DNA of 59,663 nucleotides from JAYFQF01 sp034927285 (GTDB lineage: Bacteria; Bacillota; Peptococcia; DRI-13; UBA5745): positions 1 to 59,663 of the forward strand of contig JAYFQF010000027.1 in NCBI GenBank assembly GCA_034927285.1, written 5' to 3'. Below, piece by piece: positions 19,823 to 28,878 of this stretch. Both the position numbers and the translations under genes were made by a program. The notes below the pieces were generated by a model that was not told where the DNA came from, did no database searches, and worked only from the letters and a program-made list of their open reading frames with translations. Numbering within the stretch: the stretch's first letter is position 1; every line of letters starts with the position of its first letter.

Positions 19823-22084
19823 TTATCGCAAGCCTTTGTCCAGAGCCGGCGCCGAAGCATATCCTTTGGATAATGTATTCCTGCCTGCGGCATTTTGCCC
19901 GGCCGGCTGTTGGCTTTGCTTCTGCCAGTCCAGATAGGCCCGGCCCTTTTCCGTGATCAGGGTTCCTTTTCCCACCAAAGACAAGACCAGCCCTTCCCGG
20001 GCCAGGCCGCTGATCCTTCCTTTGATTTGCTGGTCGCTGAAAGACAGACCATGGGTTATCCGGAGAAAGATGCCGATGCTGGCCCTGCCCATCAGAGAAC
20101 TCCCGGCTTCTTCCGCTTCCAACAGTGCTTTAAGAATCAGCAGGCTTTCCGGTTTCAGCCGTATTTTGGAGAACCCCTCTTGGCCGGCCCCGGCGGTCCT
20201 TTTTTCTTCCTGGCTTTTTTCCGGATTATTTTCCAGGGCCTGACGGATATCTTCCAGGATATTTTCAGAAACAGGCTGGATGTTCAGATAATATTCCACG
20301 ATATTTACCAGTTCCCGGACATTGCCTGGCCAGTCGTAGCTTTCCAGGAGCGAAAGCAGACTCTCCGAAGGCAAGGCCAGAGCTTTTCCTGTGCGCCGGG
20401 CTTCTTTCCGGAGCAGCGATAAAAACAGCGGCCGGATATCTTCCCGGCGCTGTCTGAGGGGGGGGATGGTCAAGGGAAGAACCTTCAGACGGTAGTAAAG
20501 GTCCCGGCGGAACCTGCCGCTTAAGGTCAGGGAAAACAGGTCCTGATTTGTGGCCGCGATGATCCGGACGTCAATGGGGATGATCCGGCTTCCGCCCACT
20601 TTGAGTATCTCCTTTTCCTGCAGGGTCCGCAAAAGCTTTGTTTGCGTGGTCAGCGGAGTGTCGCCGATTTCGTCCAGAAAGAGGGTCCCCCGGTGAGCCT
20701 GTTCAAAAAGCCCCTTGTATCCCCCTTTTTTAGCGCCGGTGAAGGCTCCTTCTTCGTAGCCGAACAGTTCGCTTTCCAGCAGGGATTCGGAAATCGCGCC
20801 GCAGTTTATGGCGATAAAAGGGCCGCCGGACCTGTCGGAGGCATGGTGAATGGAATGGGCCAGCAATTCCTTGCCCGTACCGCTTTCCCCATTGATTAAA
20901 ATCGTAGCCGGGGTTTTGGTAAAAGCTCTGGCTTTTTTGATGAGCCGTTCCATGGCTTCGCTGCTGTAGATAATATCGTCAAAGGTATATTTTGCCCGTT
21001 TGTCGTCTTCCTTTTTCTTTTTCCGGTACTGCTGATTGATCTGTTCGATTTCATCCATCCCTTCCAAAAAGATCAGATAGCAGCTTTCCTCGTGGGGGCC
21101 GCGGATTTTCGTTTTGGATAAATAGACGGTCTTTCCCCGGATCACCATAAAATCCTCCAGCTGGTTTTCCGAATGCAGCCCGGGCAGAATATCGCTCAGG
21201 TTTTTGTTTTCCAGGCAATCCGTATTCAGAATCCGCAGGGCCCTTTGATTATACAGCAGGATCTGGTTTCTCTTGTCGGTCAGGAGTACGCCGTTTTGCA
21301 GGTTGGCGATAACGGATTTTAACTGGGCCTGCAAAAAGAGGTTCTGATCGTTTTGGACGGCCAGGGCCATGCTTAAATTTACCAGGCTGCGCATGTAGCG
21401 GGAAGTGACCAGATTGTCGGCGGTGGCGCTGCCCGTGAGCTTCAGCAAAATATTGGCGATAGTGATCAGGCTGATCCGGCGTGTGCCCAGATCAAAAACC
21501 TGGGGGATGCCGGCGGGCACCTCCTGCCTTTCGCCGGCGGTAATCGCATATTGGAAGGGCCGGCCGGAATATGCCGGCAGTCCCAGGGCCTGCTGGCTTT
21601 CCCACCACTGGCAGTTAAGGATCCGGGTATATTGATGGGACTCTTTTGATGAATAGCTGCTGTTCAGCCCGTAAGGATCCCGGGGATCCATGGGATTGTA
21701 AGGGAAATAATGAAAATCGTTCACTTCCAGCTCTTGCAGTTCTTCCAAAAGCTCACAGGCGTTGGTATAGCAGTCGTTGACCACCAGGACCTCCGAACCG
21801 GCAGGGATTTGCCGCAAAGCCGGCAAGGCCAGATGGTCCACGGAACGCCGGTTGAAAATATAGTCTACTCCTTTGGGCAGATAGGGCACAACTTCCCTGG
21901 TCACCTGGTCCGGTCCGATCAGAAGGATCAGCTGGCCGTGCAGCTTTTCTCCCTGGCGGACCTGCTCCAGGGTATATGCGTGAATATCGACTTTATCGCC
22001 AAGGGTTTCTTCAAGATCCCGGCAATCACGCTCCAGGATCATGTCGCTGATGGAGATGACGTCCAACTGATATTTGGCCTGCAT
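19823..22084 (-). CDS. Sigma-54-dependent transcriptional activator
   Basis: A 753-residue protein. Residues 1 to about 250 form an unrecognised sensor region, about 255-350 a PAS-like domain (NGVLLTDKRNQILLYNQRALRIL), then the AAA+ core with Walker A GESGTGKE, the sigma-54 contact loop GAFTGA, Walker B GTLFLDEIG and the arginine-finger region. The C-terminus (about 640-730) looks like a winged helix, not the usual Fis-type HTH. It is divergent from a gene with a perfect -24/-12 promoter, so it most likely controls the amidohydrolase-transporter operon. Confidence 0.9.
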   Translation of the reverse strand: MQAKYQLDVISISDMILERDCRDLEETLGDKVDIHAYTLEQVRQGEKLHGQLILLIGPDQVTREVVPYLPKGVDYIFNRRSVDHLALPALRQIPAGSEVLVVNDCYTNACELLEELQELEVNDFHYFPYNPMDPRDPYGLNSSYSSKESHQYTRILNCQWWESQQALGLPAYSGRPFQYAITAGERQEVPAGIPQVFDLGTRRISLITIANILLKLTGSATADNLVTSRYMRSLVNLSMALAVQNDQNLFLQAQLKSVIANLQNGVLLTDKRNQILLYNQRALRILNTDCLENKNLSDILPGLHSENQLEDFMVIRGKTVYLSKTKIRGPHEESCYLIFLEGMDEIEQINQQYRKKKKEDDKRAKYTFDDIIYSSEAMERLIKKARAFTKTPATILINGESGTGKELLAHSIHHASDRSGGPFIAINCGAISESLLESELFGYEEGAFTGAKKGGYKGLFEQAHRGTLFLDEIGDTPLTTQTKLLRTLQEKEILKVGGSRIIPIDVRIIAATNQDLFSLTLSGRFRRDLYYRLKVLPLTIPPLRQRREDIRPLFLSLLRKEARRTGKALALPSESLLSLLESYDWPGNVRELVNIVEYYLNIQPVSENILEDIRQALENNPEKSQEEKRTAGAGQEGFSKIRLKPESLLILKALLEAEEAGSSLMGRASIGIFLRITHGLSFSDQQIKGRISGLAREGLVLSLVGKGTLITEKGRAYLDWQKQSQQPAGQNAAGRNTLSKGYASAPALDKGLR

Positions 22085-22100
22085 TTTCTTTCCTCCTTAC

Positions 22101-22120
22101 AACCTGGTTTTAGCCAGGTT
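22101..22120. promoter_or_regulatory. Inverted repeat, candidate upstream activating sequence
   Basis: AACCTGG-TTTTAG-CCAGGTT, a perfect 7-bp repeat, about 100 bp upstream of the -24/-12 promoter and just ahead of the activator's own start. Further AACC-type half sites (near 22133 and 22142) follow. This is a normal distance for an enhancer of a sigma-54 promoter; it may also mediate autoregulation. Confidence 0.6.
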
Positions 22121-22217
22121 GATGAAAACATAACCAATTATAACCTGAACAGGGAAGGAAAACAAGGAAAAAGGCCTTGGAATGGCCCTTTCTCTTTTTC
22201 TTTCCCCGGCTTTTCTT

Positions 22218-22233
22218 TGGCACGGCGTTTGCA
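22218..22233 (+). promoter_or_regulatory. Sigma-54 (-24/-12) promoter
   Basis: TGGCAC-GGCGT-TTGCA fits the TGGCAC-N5-TTGCW consensus at every position. The amidohydrolase start codon lies 46 bp after it. Confidence 0.9.
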
Positions 22234-22278
22234 TTATAGATGAGTGAATCGATTCAATATAGTACAAGGAGGATAGAT

Positions 22279-23472
22279 ATGCCCATCAGCAATCAGGCTC
22301 TGCTTAAGGAGGCGATGGCCATCCGGGAGGAATTGGTTTCCCTGCGCCGCCATCTGCACCGACATCCTGAATTAAGTAAAGGCGAAATAAATACCGCTGC
22401 ATTTGTCGAAAAATATCTGAAGGATTTAGGGCTTCAGGTCCGGCGGGTAGCCAACACCGGAGTCGTGGGCCTTTTGGCAGGCTCCCGGCCGGGAAAGACC
22501 GTAGGACTGAGAGCCGATATGGACGCTCTGCCGATTCAGGAACTGAACCAGACAGACTACTGCTCCCTGAACCCCGGCGTCATGCACGCTTGCGGGCATG
22601 ACGTTCACACCGCCGCGCTGCTGGGCTGTGCCAGGCTATTGAGTACCCGCAGGGAAGAGTTAGCCGGCTCCGTTAAATTTTTTTTTCAGCCCAACGAGGA
22701 AGTGGACGGGGGCGCAGCGGACATGGTGGCGGAAGGCGTCATGGAAAACCCCGGGGTGGATGCGGTTTTTGGAGCTCACGTCAATCCATCCATCCCGGCG
22801 GGCATGATCGGTATCACCTACGGCCAAAGCTATGCTGCCGCGGATACCTTTGACGTAGTGGTCAAAGGCCTGGGCAGCCATGGGGCCGAGCCCCACAAAG
22901 GGGTGGACGCCATCGTCGTGGCAGCTCAGATCGTCAACGCCCTTCAAACCATTGTCAGCCGGCAGATCGATCCTTTGGACTCCGCGGTGATTACCGCCGG
23001 CGTCTTCCGGGGAGGCACCCAGAGAAATATTGTGGCAAATGAGGCCTTTTTCTCCGGGATCATCCGCACCTTGAACCCGGATACCCGAAAAAAAGCCAAG
23101 GATCGCCTGGCGGCCCTGATCCAGGGCATGGCAAAGCTTTACGGCGCCGAGGCCCAAGTGGACCTGCGTACAGGCTATCCCGGTGTTTTCAACGATGCGG
23201 AAATGACGGATCTGGTTAAAAACAGCGCCGCTGAGCTGCTGGGCCCCAGTCGGCTGCTGGAACTGAAGAAGCCGACTCTGGGCACGGAAGACTTCGGCAT
23301 TTTCCTGCAGCAGGTCCCCGGCTGTTTTTATCAGATCGGGGTGCAGAATCTGGAGCAGCGGCCGGAGCACCCTTTGCACAGCGGATATTTCGATGTGGAC
23401 GAAGACTGCCTGCCCACAGCGGCGGCCATGCATGCCAAAGTGGCTCTGGATTACCTGAATTTGAACAGATAA
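22279..23472 (+). CDS. M20-family amidohydrolase (N-acyl amino acid / hippurate type)
   Basis: A 397-residue M20D peptidase: hydrolysis of an amide bond in N-acyl amino acids or small peptides with two metal ions. Motifs are GLRADMDALPIQE (about 75-87), MHACGHDVHTAALLG (about 100-114), NEEVDGGAADMV and TLGTEDFG near the C-terminus. ATG 22279 has AAGGAGG 6 nt upstream. First gene behind the sigma-54 promoter, followed by a transporter gene after 74 bp, so import and hydrolysis of a shared substrate is likely. Confidence 0.9.
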   Translation: MPISNQALLKEAMAIREELVSLRRHLHRHPELSKGEINTAAFVEKYLKDLGLQVRRVANTGVVGLLAGSRPGKTVGLRADMDALPIQELNQTDYCSLNPGVMHACGHDVHTAALLGCARLLSTRREELAGSVKFFFQPNEEVDGGAADMVAEGVMENPGVDAVFGAHVNPSIPAGMIGITYGQSYAAADTFDVVVKGLGSHGAEPHKGVDAIVVAAQIVNALQTIVSRQIDPLDSAVITAGVFRGGTQRNIVANEAFFSGIIRTLNPDTRKKAKDRLAALIQGMAKLYGAEAQVDLRTGYPGVFNDAEMTDLVKNSAAELLGPSRLLELKKPTLGTEDFGIFLQQVPGCFYQIGVQNLEQRPEHPLHSGYFDVDEDCLPTAAAMHAKVALDYLNLNR

Positions 23473-23546
23473 TCATCAGGAAGTCCAAGTGAACTAAGCA
23501 GACACACGTAAAATCGTCTGCAAATCTGATTATGCGAGGAGATATT

Positions 23547-24941
23547 ATGAAAAAAAGAAAATTCAGTATGCCTCACGTATATACCTTACTGGTGGCCCTG
23601 ATTATTATCGCCGGCATCATGACTTATCTTGTGCCTGCCGGCACCTTTGATCGGGTTGAGCTAAACGGCCGTTCGGCGGTAGTCCCCGGCACCTTCCATT
23701 ATATCGAGCAAACGCCCGTATCCATTTTCGAATGGTTTAAGGCGATCCCGGAAGGATTCATCTCCTCGGCGGATATTTTAGTCGGTATCTTTATTTTTGT
23801 CGCCGCCATCGGAGTCTACATGGATTCCGGCGTCTTCCATAAAGCGATCTTTAAGCTGCTGAAGGTGTTCGGTCAAAAAGGCGAGCTGGTGGTCATGGTG
23901 ATCCTGATGGCCTTCTTCGCCGCCCTGGGGGGCTTTACCGGCAACATCACGCCGGAAATGGCTTTTGTACCGATGACCATCGCCTTCTGTCAGGCTGTGG
24001 GCTTTGACGTAATGACCGGTGTAATTATGGTCATTTTTCCTACCTTTGTCGGTTTTGCCACCGGCCCGATTAACCCGTATACCGTATATGTGGCCCAGCA
24101 GGTGGCGGAACTCCCTCCCTTTTCCGGCATGGGAATGCGGGCCGTCATGTGGACGGCCAGCTGTCTGATCAGCTTCTGGTTTGTCATCCGTTATGCCAGG
24201 AAAACCAGAAAGAACCCGGAGCTCAGTCTTTCCGGGTTCGGGGAAGCCGCGGAAGTAAGCGATGATCTGGAGCAATACCGCCACGCTCCATTCACCGGCC
24301 GGGATGTGGTTTTGCTGATCCTTTTTGTCATCACGATCCTTTGGCTGGTATTGGGCACGGTTACCTGGGATTACAGCTTTAATGATTTCACCGCGGTCTT
24401 CATTATTTCCGGCATCCTCGGCGGCATTGTAGCCGGCTTTACGGAAACCAGGATCGCCGAAATATTCATCAAATACGGCGGCGGCATCTATTTCGGCGCG
24501 ATGTGCCTGGCCCTGGCCCGGGCGGTTTTTGTGGTCATTTCCAAGGGGAATATCACGGATACCATTGTATACGCCATGTCTTTGCCGCTTCAAAACCTCA
24601 CCGGCGCCGCCTCCGCGGTAGGCATGTTTATCTTCCAGACCTTTTTGAATTTCTTCATAAACTCCGGCAGCGGCCAGGCCATGGTTTCCATGCCGATTAT
24701 GGCTCCTTTGTCCGACCTGCTGCATGTTACCCGGCAGACCGCCGTATCGGCCTTTCAGTTCGGCGACGGCTTATCCAACCTGATCTGGCCCACCTCCTCC
24801 ACCATTTTTGCATACCTGGCCTTCGGCAACCTGAAATACGACAAGTACCTGAAACTGGCTGTCCCGCTTTTTGGACTGCTGTCCCTGCTTGGCGCCGCCT
24901 TTTTGATCGTGGCCCAGCTGACTAATTACGGCCCCTTTTGA
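23547..24941 (+). CDS. YfcC-family membrane transporter
   Basis: A 464-residue protein with about 11-12 TM helices and the YfcC/DcuC-like beginning PHVYTLLVALIIIAGIMTYLVPAGTFDR. A mid-protein FVGFATGPINPYTVYVAQ and a late FINSGSGQAMVSMPIMAPLSDLLHVTRQTAV fit this group, which includes amino-acid and dipeptide antiporter candidates. ATG 23547 has GAGGAG at 23536-23541. In one operon with the M20 amidohydrolase; a terminator follows. Confidence 0.85.
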   Translation: MKKRKFSMPHVYTLLVALIIIAGIMTYLVPAGTFDRVELNGRSAVVPGTFHYIEQTPVSIFEWFKAIPEGFISSADILVGIFIFVAAIGVYMDSGVFHKAIFKLLKVFGQKGELVVMVILMAFFAALGGFTGNITPEMAFVPMTIAFCQAVGFDVMTGVIMVIFPTFVGFATGPINPYTVYVAQQVAELPPFSGMGMRAVMWTASCLISFWFVIRYARKTRKNPELSLSGFGEAAEVSDDLEQYRHAPFTGRDVVLLILFVITILWLVLGTVTWDYSFNDFTAVFIISGILGGIVAGFTETRIAEIFIKYGGGIYFGAMCLALARAVFVVISKGNITDTIVYAMSLPLQNLTGAASAVGMFIFQTFLNFFINSGSGQAMVSMPIMAPLSDLLHVTRQTAVSAFQFGDGLSNLIWPTSSTIFAYLAFGNLKYDKYLKLAVPLFGLLSLLGAAFLIVAQLTNYGPF

Positions 24942-25036
24942 TTTTCAGCCCTATCGAATTGGCTAAGGAAAAGGCGGGGAATTGGCCGGAGGACCAGCAG
25001 AAATTCAGTCCTGCTTTGTTAAATACAAAACAATAA

Positions 25037-25091
25037 AAAGAAAGAGGCCGGACGGACATTTTTTCAATGCCCGTCCGGCCTCTTTCTCTTT
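25037..25091. terminator. Terminator after the amidohydrolase-transporter operon
   Basis: AAAGAGGCCGGACGG / CCGTCCGGCCTCTTT, a 15-bp perfect stem, then CTCTTTT. Confidence 0.9.
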
Positions 25092-25202
25092 TCCAAAAAC
25101 CGTTGAGTACCCTTTATTGGTCTGTTTATCGGCCTGCCGTTAGCGCAACAGCATATAAAAAAGGCTGCGGGTCAATCCCCACAGCCTGGAAATATAGATG
25201 TA

Positions 25203-25277
25203 TGGAGCGGAAGACGAGATTCGAACTCGCGACCCTCGCCTTGGCAAGGCGATGCTCTACCACTGAGCCACTTCCGC
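25203..25277 (-). tRNA. tRNA-Gly (GCC)
   Basis: A 75-nt cloverleaf with encoded CCA: acceptor GCGGAAG, anticodon loop TTGCCAA (anticodon GCC), T-loop GTTCGAATC. Identical to the copy at 49163-49237. Confidence 0.95.
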
Positions 25278-25371
25278 AGGGGTCAACTTGATGACGAAAG
25301 TTATTATAGCACAGCTAAAAAGCCTTGGCAAGCCTGAAATACCGGAAAAAATGTTTCATTTTTAACTTCTC

Positions 25372-25992
25372 TTACTGACCGGCTTGGTTATTTGTCTTTT
25401 TTTGCTTCCGGAACATTCGGTTTTCCGTGCCCTTCAGCAGCTTTTGAATATTGGGACGATGCCGGTAAAGAATCAGCAAAGAACCGAAAAACCCATACCA
25501 GATGACCGGCGGCGGCGCCCCGAAAAGCCAGAGCCAAAGGCTTACGGTGGAGGCCGCCAGTATAGAGCCCAGAGAAACGTAACCGCTGCAGGATACCGTC
25601 AGCAGAAAAATCGCCACGAGACAGAGGAAAGCCTTTGGGCAGAGCACCAAAATGCTGCCGCAGCCGGTAGCCACCGCTTTGCCGCCTTTAAACCCAAAGT
25701 AAAGGGGATAGCAATGCCCCAGGATCGCGCCGGCGGCGGCTATGGCTCCGCCGGCCGGGCCAAAAAGCAAGAGTCCCGCCCAGGCCGTTCCTGCGCCTTT
25801 TAACAGATCCAGCGCCAAAACCAGGGCGCCCAGTTTCTTTCCCTGGGTGCGCAAGACGTTGGTACTGCCGGCATTGCCGCTGCCCAATTGGCGGATATCC
25901 TTAGTGGTGCCGAAAAGCCGGGGGATCAGGATGGCAAAAGAGATGGAGCCTGCCAGATAACCCAGCAGCCCGGCCAGAATAAGGTTAGGCAT
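25372..25992 (-). CDS. plsY: Glycerol-3-phosphate acyltransferase PlsY
   Basis: A 206-residue integral membrane protein that acylates glycerol 3-phosphate from acyl phosphate, the first step of phospholipid synthesis. Family motifs are GSGNAGSTNVLR (about 37-48) and GHCYPLYFGFKGGKAVATG (about 90-108), with five TM helices. ATG 25992 gives the N-terminus MPNLILAGLLGYLAGSISF; 26001 is an in-frame alternative. It overlaps the end of der by 8 nt in one operon. The basic C-terminal tail is unremarkable. Confidence 0.95.
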   Translation of the reverse strand: MPNLILAGLLGYLAGSISFAILIPRLFGTTKDIRQLGSGNAGSTNVLRTQGKKLGALVLALDLLKGAGTAWAGLLLFGPAGGAIAAAGAILGHCYPLYFGFKGGKAVATGCGSILVLCPKAFLCLVAIFLLTVSCSGYVSLGSILAASTVSLWLWLFGAPPPVIWYGFFGSLLILYRHRPNIQKLLKGTENRMFRKQKKTNNQAGQ

Positions 25993-27313
25993 CAGGGTCA
26001 TCCTTTCTGCGCACCGTCATCCGGATGGGAGTGCCTTCAAAGCCGAAATTTTTGCGGATCTGGTTTTCCAGATAGCGCAGGTAGGAAAAATGCATCAGTT
26101 CCGGCTCGTTGACAAAGAAAACGAAATTCGGCGGCTTGACGCTGACCTGGGAGCAGTAAAAGATTTTCAGGCGCTTGCCCTTATCCGTGGGAGCGGGGTT
26201 CATCTGGACCGCCTGGGTGATCACATCGTTCAGTACGCTGGTGGTGATCCGGTGGTTTTGCTGTTCAGCCACAAAAGAGACCAGTTCCGGCAGCTTGGCC
26301 ACCCGTTGTCTGGTGAGGGCCGAAACGAAGATGATAGGCGCATAGGCTAAAAAGCCCAGTTCGCTGCGCAGCTGTTTTTCCGTCTGATGGAGAGTGCTGC
26401 TGTCCTTTTCTACCAGATCCCATTTGTTGATCACCAGAATAATTCCTTTTCCCGCCTCGTCGGCATAGCCGGCGATTTTTTTGTCCTGATCGGTAATGCC
26501 CTGGCTGCCGTCGATCACCATCAGCACTACGTCGCTGCGGTCCACCGAGCGCAGGGCCCGGATTACGCTGTACCGCTCGGTGCCTTCCTCCACGGTTTTT
26601 CTTTTGCGCATGCCGGCGGTGTCAATGATTACATATTGCTGGCCGTTGGCCTTGAAGGGAGTATCGATAGCGTCCCGGGTGGTCCCTGCGATATCGCTGA
26701 CGATGCTCCGTTCCCGGCCTAACAAGGCATTGACCAAAGAGGATTTCCCTACGTTGGGCCTGCCGATGACCACCATTTTGATGACGTCCGGCTCGCTGAG
26801 CTCCTCCCGGCATTCCGGCAGCACCGCCACCACGGCGTCTAAAAGGTCGCCGGTATTCATGCCGTGGAGAGAAGACACCGGGATCGGCTCGCCAAACCCC
26901 AGGCTGAAAAATTCCATGGCGCTGAAATTATTCTTGAAATTGTCGGTCTTATTTACACAAACGATCACCGGCTTTTTCGCCCGGCGCAGCATGGAGGCCA
27001 GAGCCTCGTCCTCGCTGGTCAGTCCCGTCTGCCCGTCCACCACAAAAAGGATGGCGTCGGCTTCTTCCATGGCGATGACGGCCTGAGCCCTGACTTGTCC
27101 CAGGATCGTGTTTTCTTCTTCCACCATGTCGATACCTCCGGTATCCACGATGGTCATGGTCCGCCCCAGCCATTCGGTGTCAAAATACAGCCGGTCCCTG
27201 GTCACCCCGGGCCGGTCCTCCACGATGGCGATGCGCCCGCCGGCCAGGCGGTTAAATAACGTCGATTTGCCTACGTTGGGCCTGCCTACGATAGCGACAA
27301 TCGGTTTTACCAA
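25985..27313 (-). CDS. der: Ribosome-assembly GTPase Der (EngA)
   Basis: A 442-residue double GTPase acting in 50S subunit assembly. Two G domains, each with GRPNVGKS (about residues 8 and 180), DTGG/DTAG switch motifs, CVNKTD and VINKWD, followed by a KH-like C-terminal domain. TTG 27313 is chosen because it yields MVKPIVAIVGRPNVGKS, the family's usual start, 6 nt after GGAGGGA. Operon with the DUF512 gene upstream and plsY downstream. Confidence 0.95.
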   Translation of the reverse strand: MVKPIVAIVGRPNVGKSTLFNRLAGGRIAIVEDRPGVTRDRLYFDTEWLGRTMTIVDTGGIDMVEEENTILGQVRAQAVIAMEEADAILFVVDGQTGLTSEDEALASMLRRAKKPVIVCVNKTDNFKNNFSAMEFFSLGFGEPIPVSSLHGMNTGDLLDAVVAVLPECREELSEPDVIKMVVIGRPNVGKSSLVNALLGRERSIVSDIAGTTRDAIDTPFKANGQQYVIIDTAGMRKRKTVEEGTERYSVIRALRSVDRSDVVLMVIDGSQGITDQDKKIAGYADEAGKGIILVINKWDLVEKDSSTLHQTEKQLRSELGFLAYAPIIFVSALTRQRVAKLPELVSFVAEQQNHRITTSVLNDVITQAVQMNPAPTDKGKRLKIFYCSQVSVKPPNFVFFVNEPELMHFSYLRYLENQIRKNFGFEGTPIRMTVRRKDDPDA

Positions 27314-27412
27314 ATCCAATCCCTCCAAACCTTTGTTTAACCTCAATAAATCTTTCCGCTTTTTTCGGCGCTTTTCCGCCCCGGGTGTTCCCCGTAAATT
27401 TTAAATCCAGGC

Positions 27413-28744
27413 TTAGTCTGTCAGCAGCTTTTCCAAAAGGCGGTCTCCTTGCGCCGGCAGAAAAGCCAGCGTAAGCCCCAGCCTTTCCTCCACCTCTTTT
27501 ACGGTCAGCCCGTCCAGAAAAGCGTCCCCCTTATCCCGGATCATGATCTCCGGCAAAAAGATCCGCTCTCCGGCGCCTACTTTTCCCTGAACCAAAGCCT
27601 CGCCCAGGTCTTTCAAGAGGCATTGACCGGTTAAAAGACCGCTGACGTTGACCCGGGGGCCAAAAAACTGATTTACCAAAGGCAGGTATGTCAGCTTTAG
27701 CCTTTCTATCTGCTCAAGCCGCCGCCAAAGAGGAGCCAAGGCCCTCATGGCCGATGTCCCTCCCGCCAGGGTCAGGGCTTTCGGTTGGATCAGGCTTTGG
27801 GGCAGCTCGTAAAATTCCGCTTCCTCCAAAAGGCAGCGGACTAAGCCTACTCCGTTTTCCAGCTGGGGATAACCTTCATAGCTTTCGGCATCAGGCACCT
27901 CCGAATCGGCCAAAACATAAAACTCGTCGGAAAGCCAGATGAAGCGGCTGTCTTTTACTTTTATGGCCTCCTCCTGCTTTTCAGACAGCCAGCGGATTAT
28001 CTGCCGGGCCTGGACGTTATCCACCTGAGGCAGCTTTGGCAGGCCGGTCCTGAAGCGGGTCAGCCCCACCGGTACCACGGCCAGGGTCAAAGCGCCCCGA
28101 AGGGCCAGAAGGTCCTGAAAGGTCTTTTCCAATACCGGGCCGTCGTTGATCCCGGGGCAAAGCACCACCTGGCAGTGGAACTCGATGCCGGCCTGATCCA
28201 GACGCCGGAGGATTTCCGGCAGCCGGTCCCTGCCCTTGCGGCCCAACAGCCGTCCCCGTACCTCCGGATCAGTGGAGTGAACGGAAACATACAGCGGAGA
28301 CAGCTTTTCCCGGATGATCCGGCGGATGTCGGCTTCCGTCAGATTGGTCAGAGTGACAAAGCTGCCCTGCAAAAAGGAAAGCCGGTAATCGTCGTCTTTG
28401 ATGTATAAGGACTTCCGGCAGTGGGGCGCCATCTGATCCACAAAGCAAAACAGGCAGCGGTTGGCGCACAGCCGCAGGCCGTCGAAAACCGGTTCCTCAA
28501 ACAAGGCGCCGAAGCCTTCGTCATATTCTTTTTCCACCTGGAGCAACAGATTTTGGCCGCCGGCTTTCAATACCTCCAGTTCCACCTGCTCTCCGGCCCA
28601 TTCCCATTGAAATTCGATAAGGTCCCGAATCTTGCGGCCGTTCAGCCGGGTGATCCGATCCCCCGGCTCCAGCCCCAGGCGCCTGGCCAGGGTATCCGGA
28701 TATACCTGGGCAATGATGGCCCCCGCCTGCTTATTTTCCGTCAT
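27413..28744 (-). CDS. DUF512 radical-SAM-like protein with PDZ-like N-terminus
   Basis: About 443 residues. An N-terminal PDZ-like segment (QVYPDTLARRLGLEPGDRITRLNGRKIRD, about 12-40) precedes a cysteine cluster CANRCLFCFVDQ with CxxxCxxC spacing typical of radical SAM [4Fe-4S] sites, then an elongated TIM-barrel-like core and a C-terminal DUF512 region. The family is found next to der in many clostridia and its reaction is not known to me. ATG 28744 is used; GGAGGG lies 11 nt upstream. Confidence 0.85.
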   Translation of the reverse strand: MTENKQAGAIIAQVYPDTLARRLGLEPGDRITRLNGRKIRDLIEFQWEWAGEQVELEVLKAGGQNLLLQVEKEYDEGFGALFEEPVFDGLRLCANRCLFCFVDQMAPHCRKSLYIKDDDYRLSFLQGSFVTLTNLTEADIRRIIREKLSPLYVSVHSTDPEVRGRLLGRKGRDRLPEILRRLDQAGIEFHCQVVLCPGINDGPVLEKTFQDLLALRGALTLAVVPVGLTRFRTGLPKLPQVDNVQARQIIRWLSEKQEEAIKVKDSRFIWLSDEFYVLADSEVPDAESYEGYPQLENGVGLVRCLLEEAEFYELPQSLIQPKALTLAGGTSAMRALAPLWRRLEQIERLKLTYLPLVNQFFGPRVNVSGLLTGQCLLKDLGEALVQGKVGAGERIFLPEIMIRDKGDAFLDGLTVKEVEERLGLTLAFLPAQGDRLLEKLLTD

Positions 28745-28813
28745 GGATAACAAATCCCTCCAGATAAACATAATTCCACACGTTACATTATGTTCCAAGA
28801 AGGGTTATTCGTC

Positions 28814-28847
28814 AAGAAAAAGCGGCTTTATCCCTAAAAGCCGCTTT
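28814..28847 (-). terminator. Terminator after spoIIP
   Basis: AAAGCGGCTTT / AAAGCCGCTTT hairpin with a T run on the minus strand. It separates the spoIIP operon from the DUF512-der-plsY operon. Confidence 0.8.
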
Positions 28848-28878
28848 CTTTCCGTTTCTGTTGCCCTGATGAATTGAG

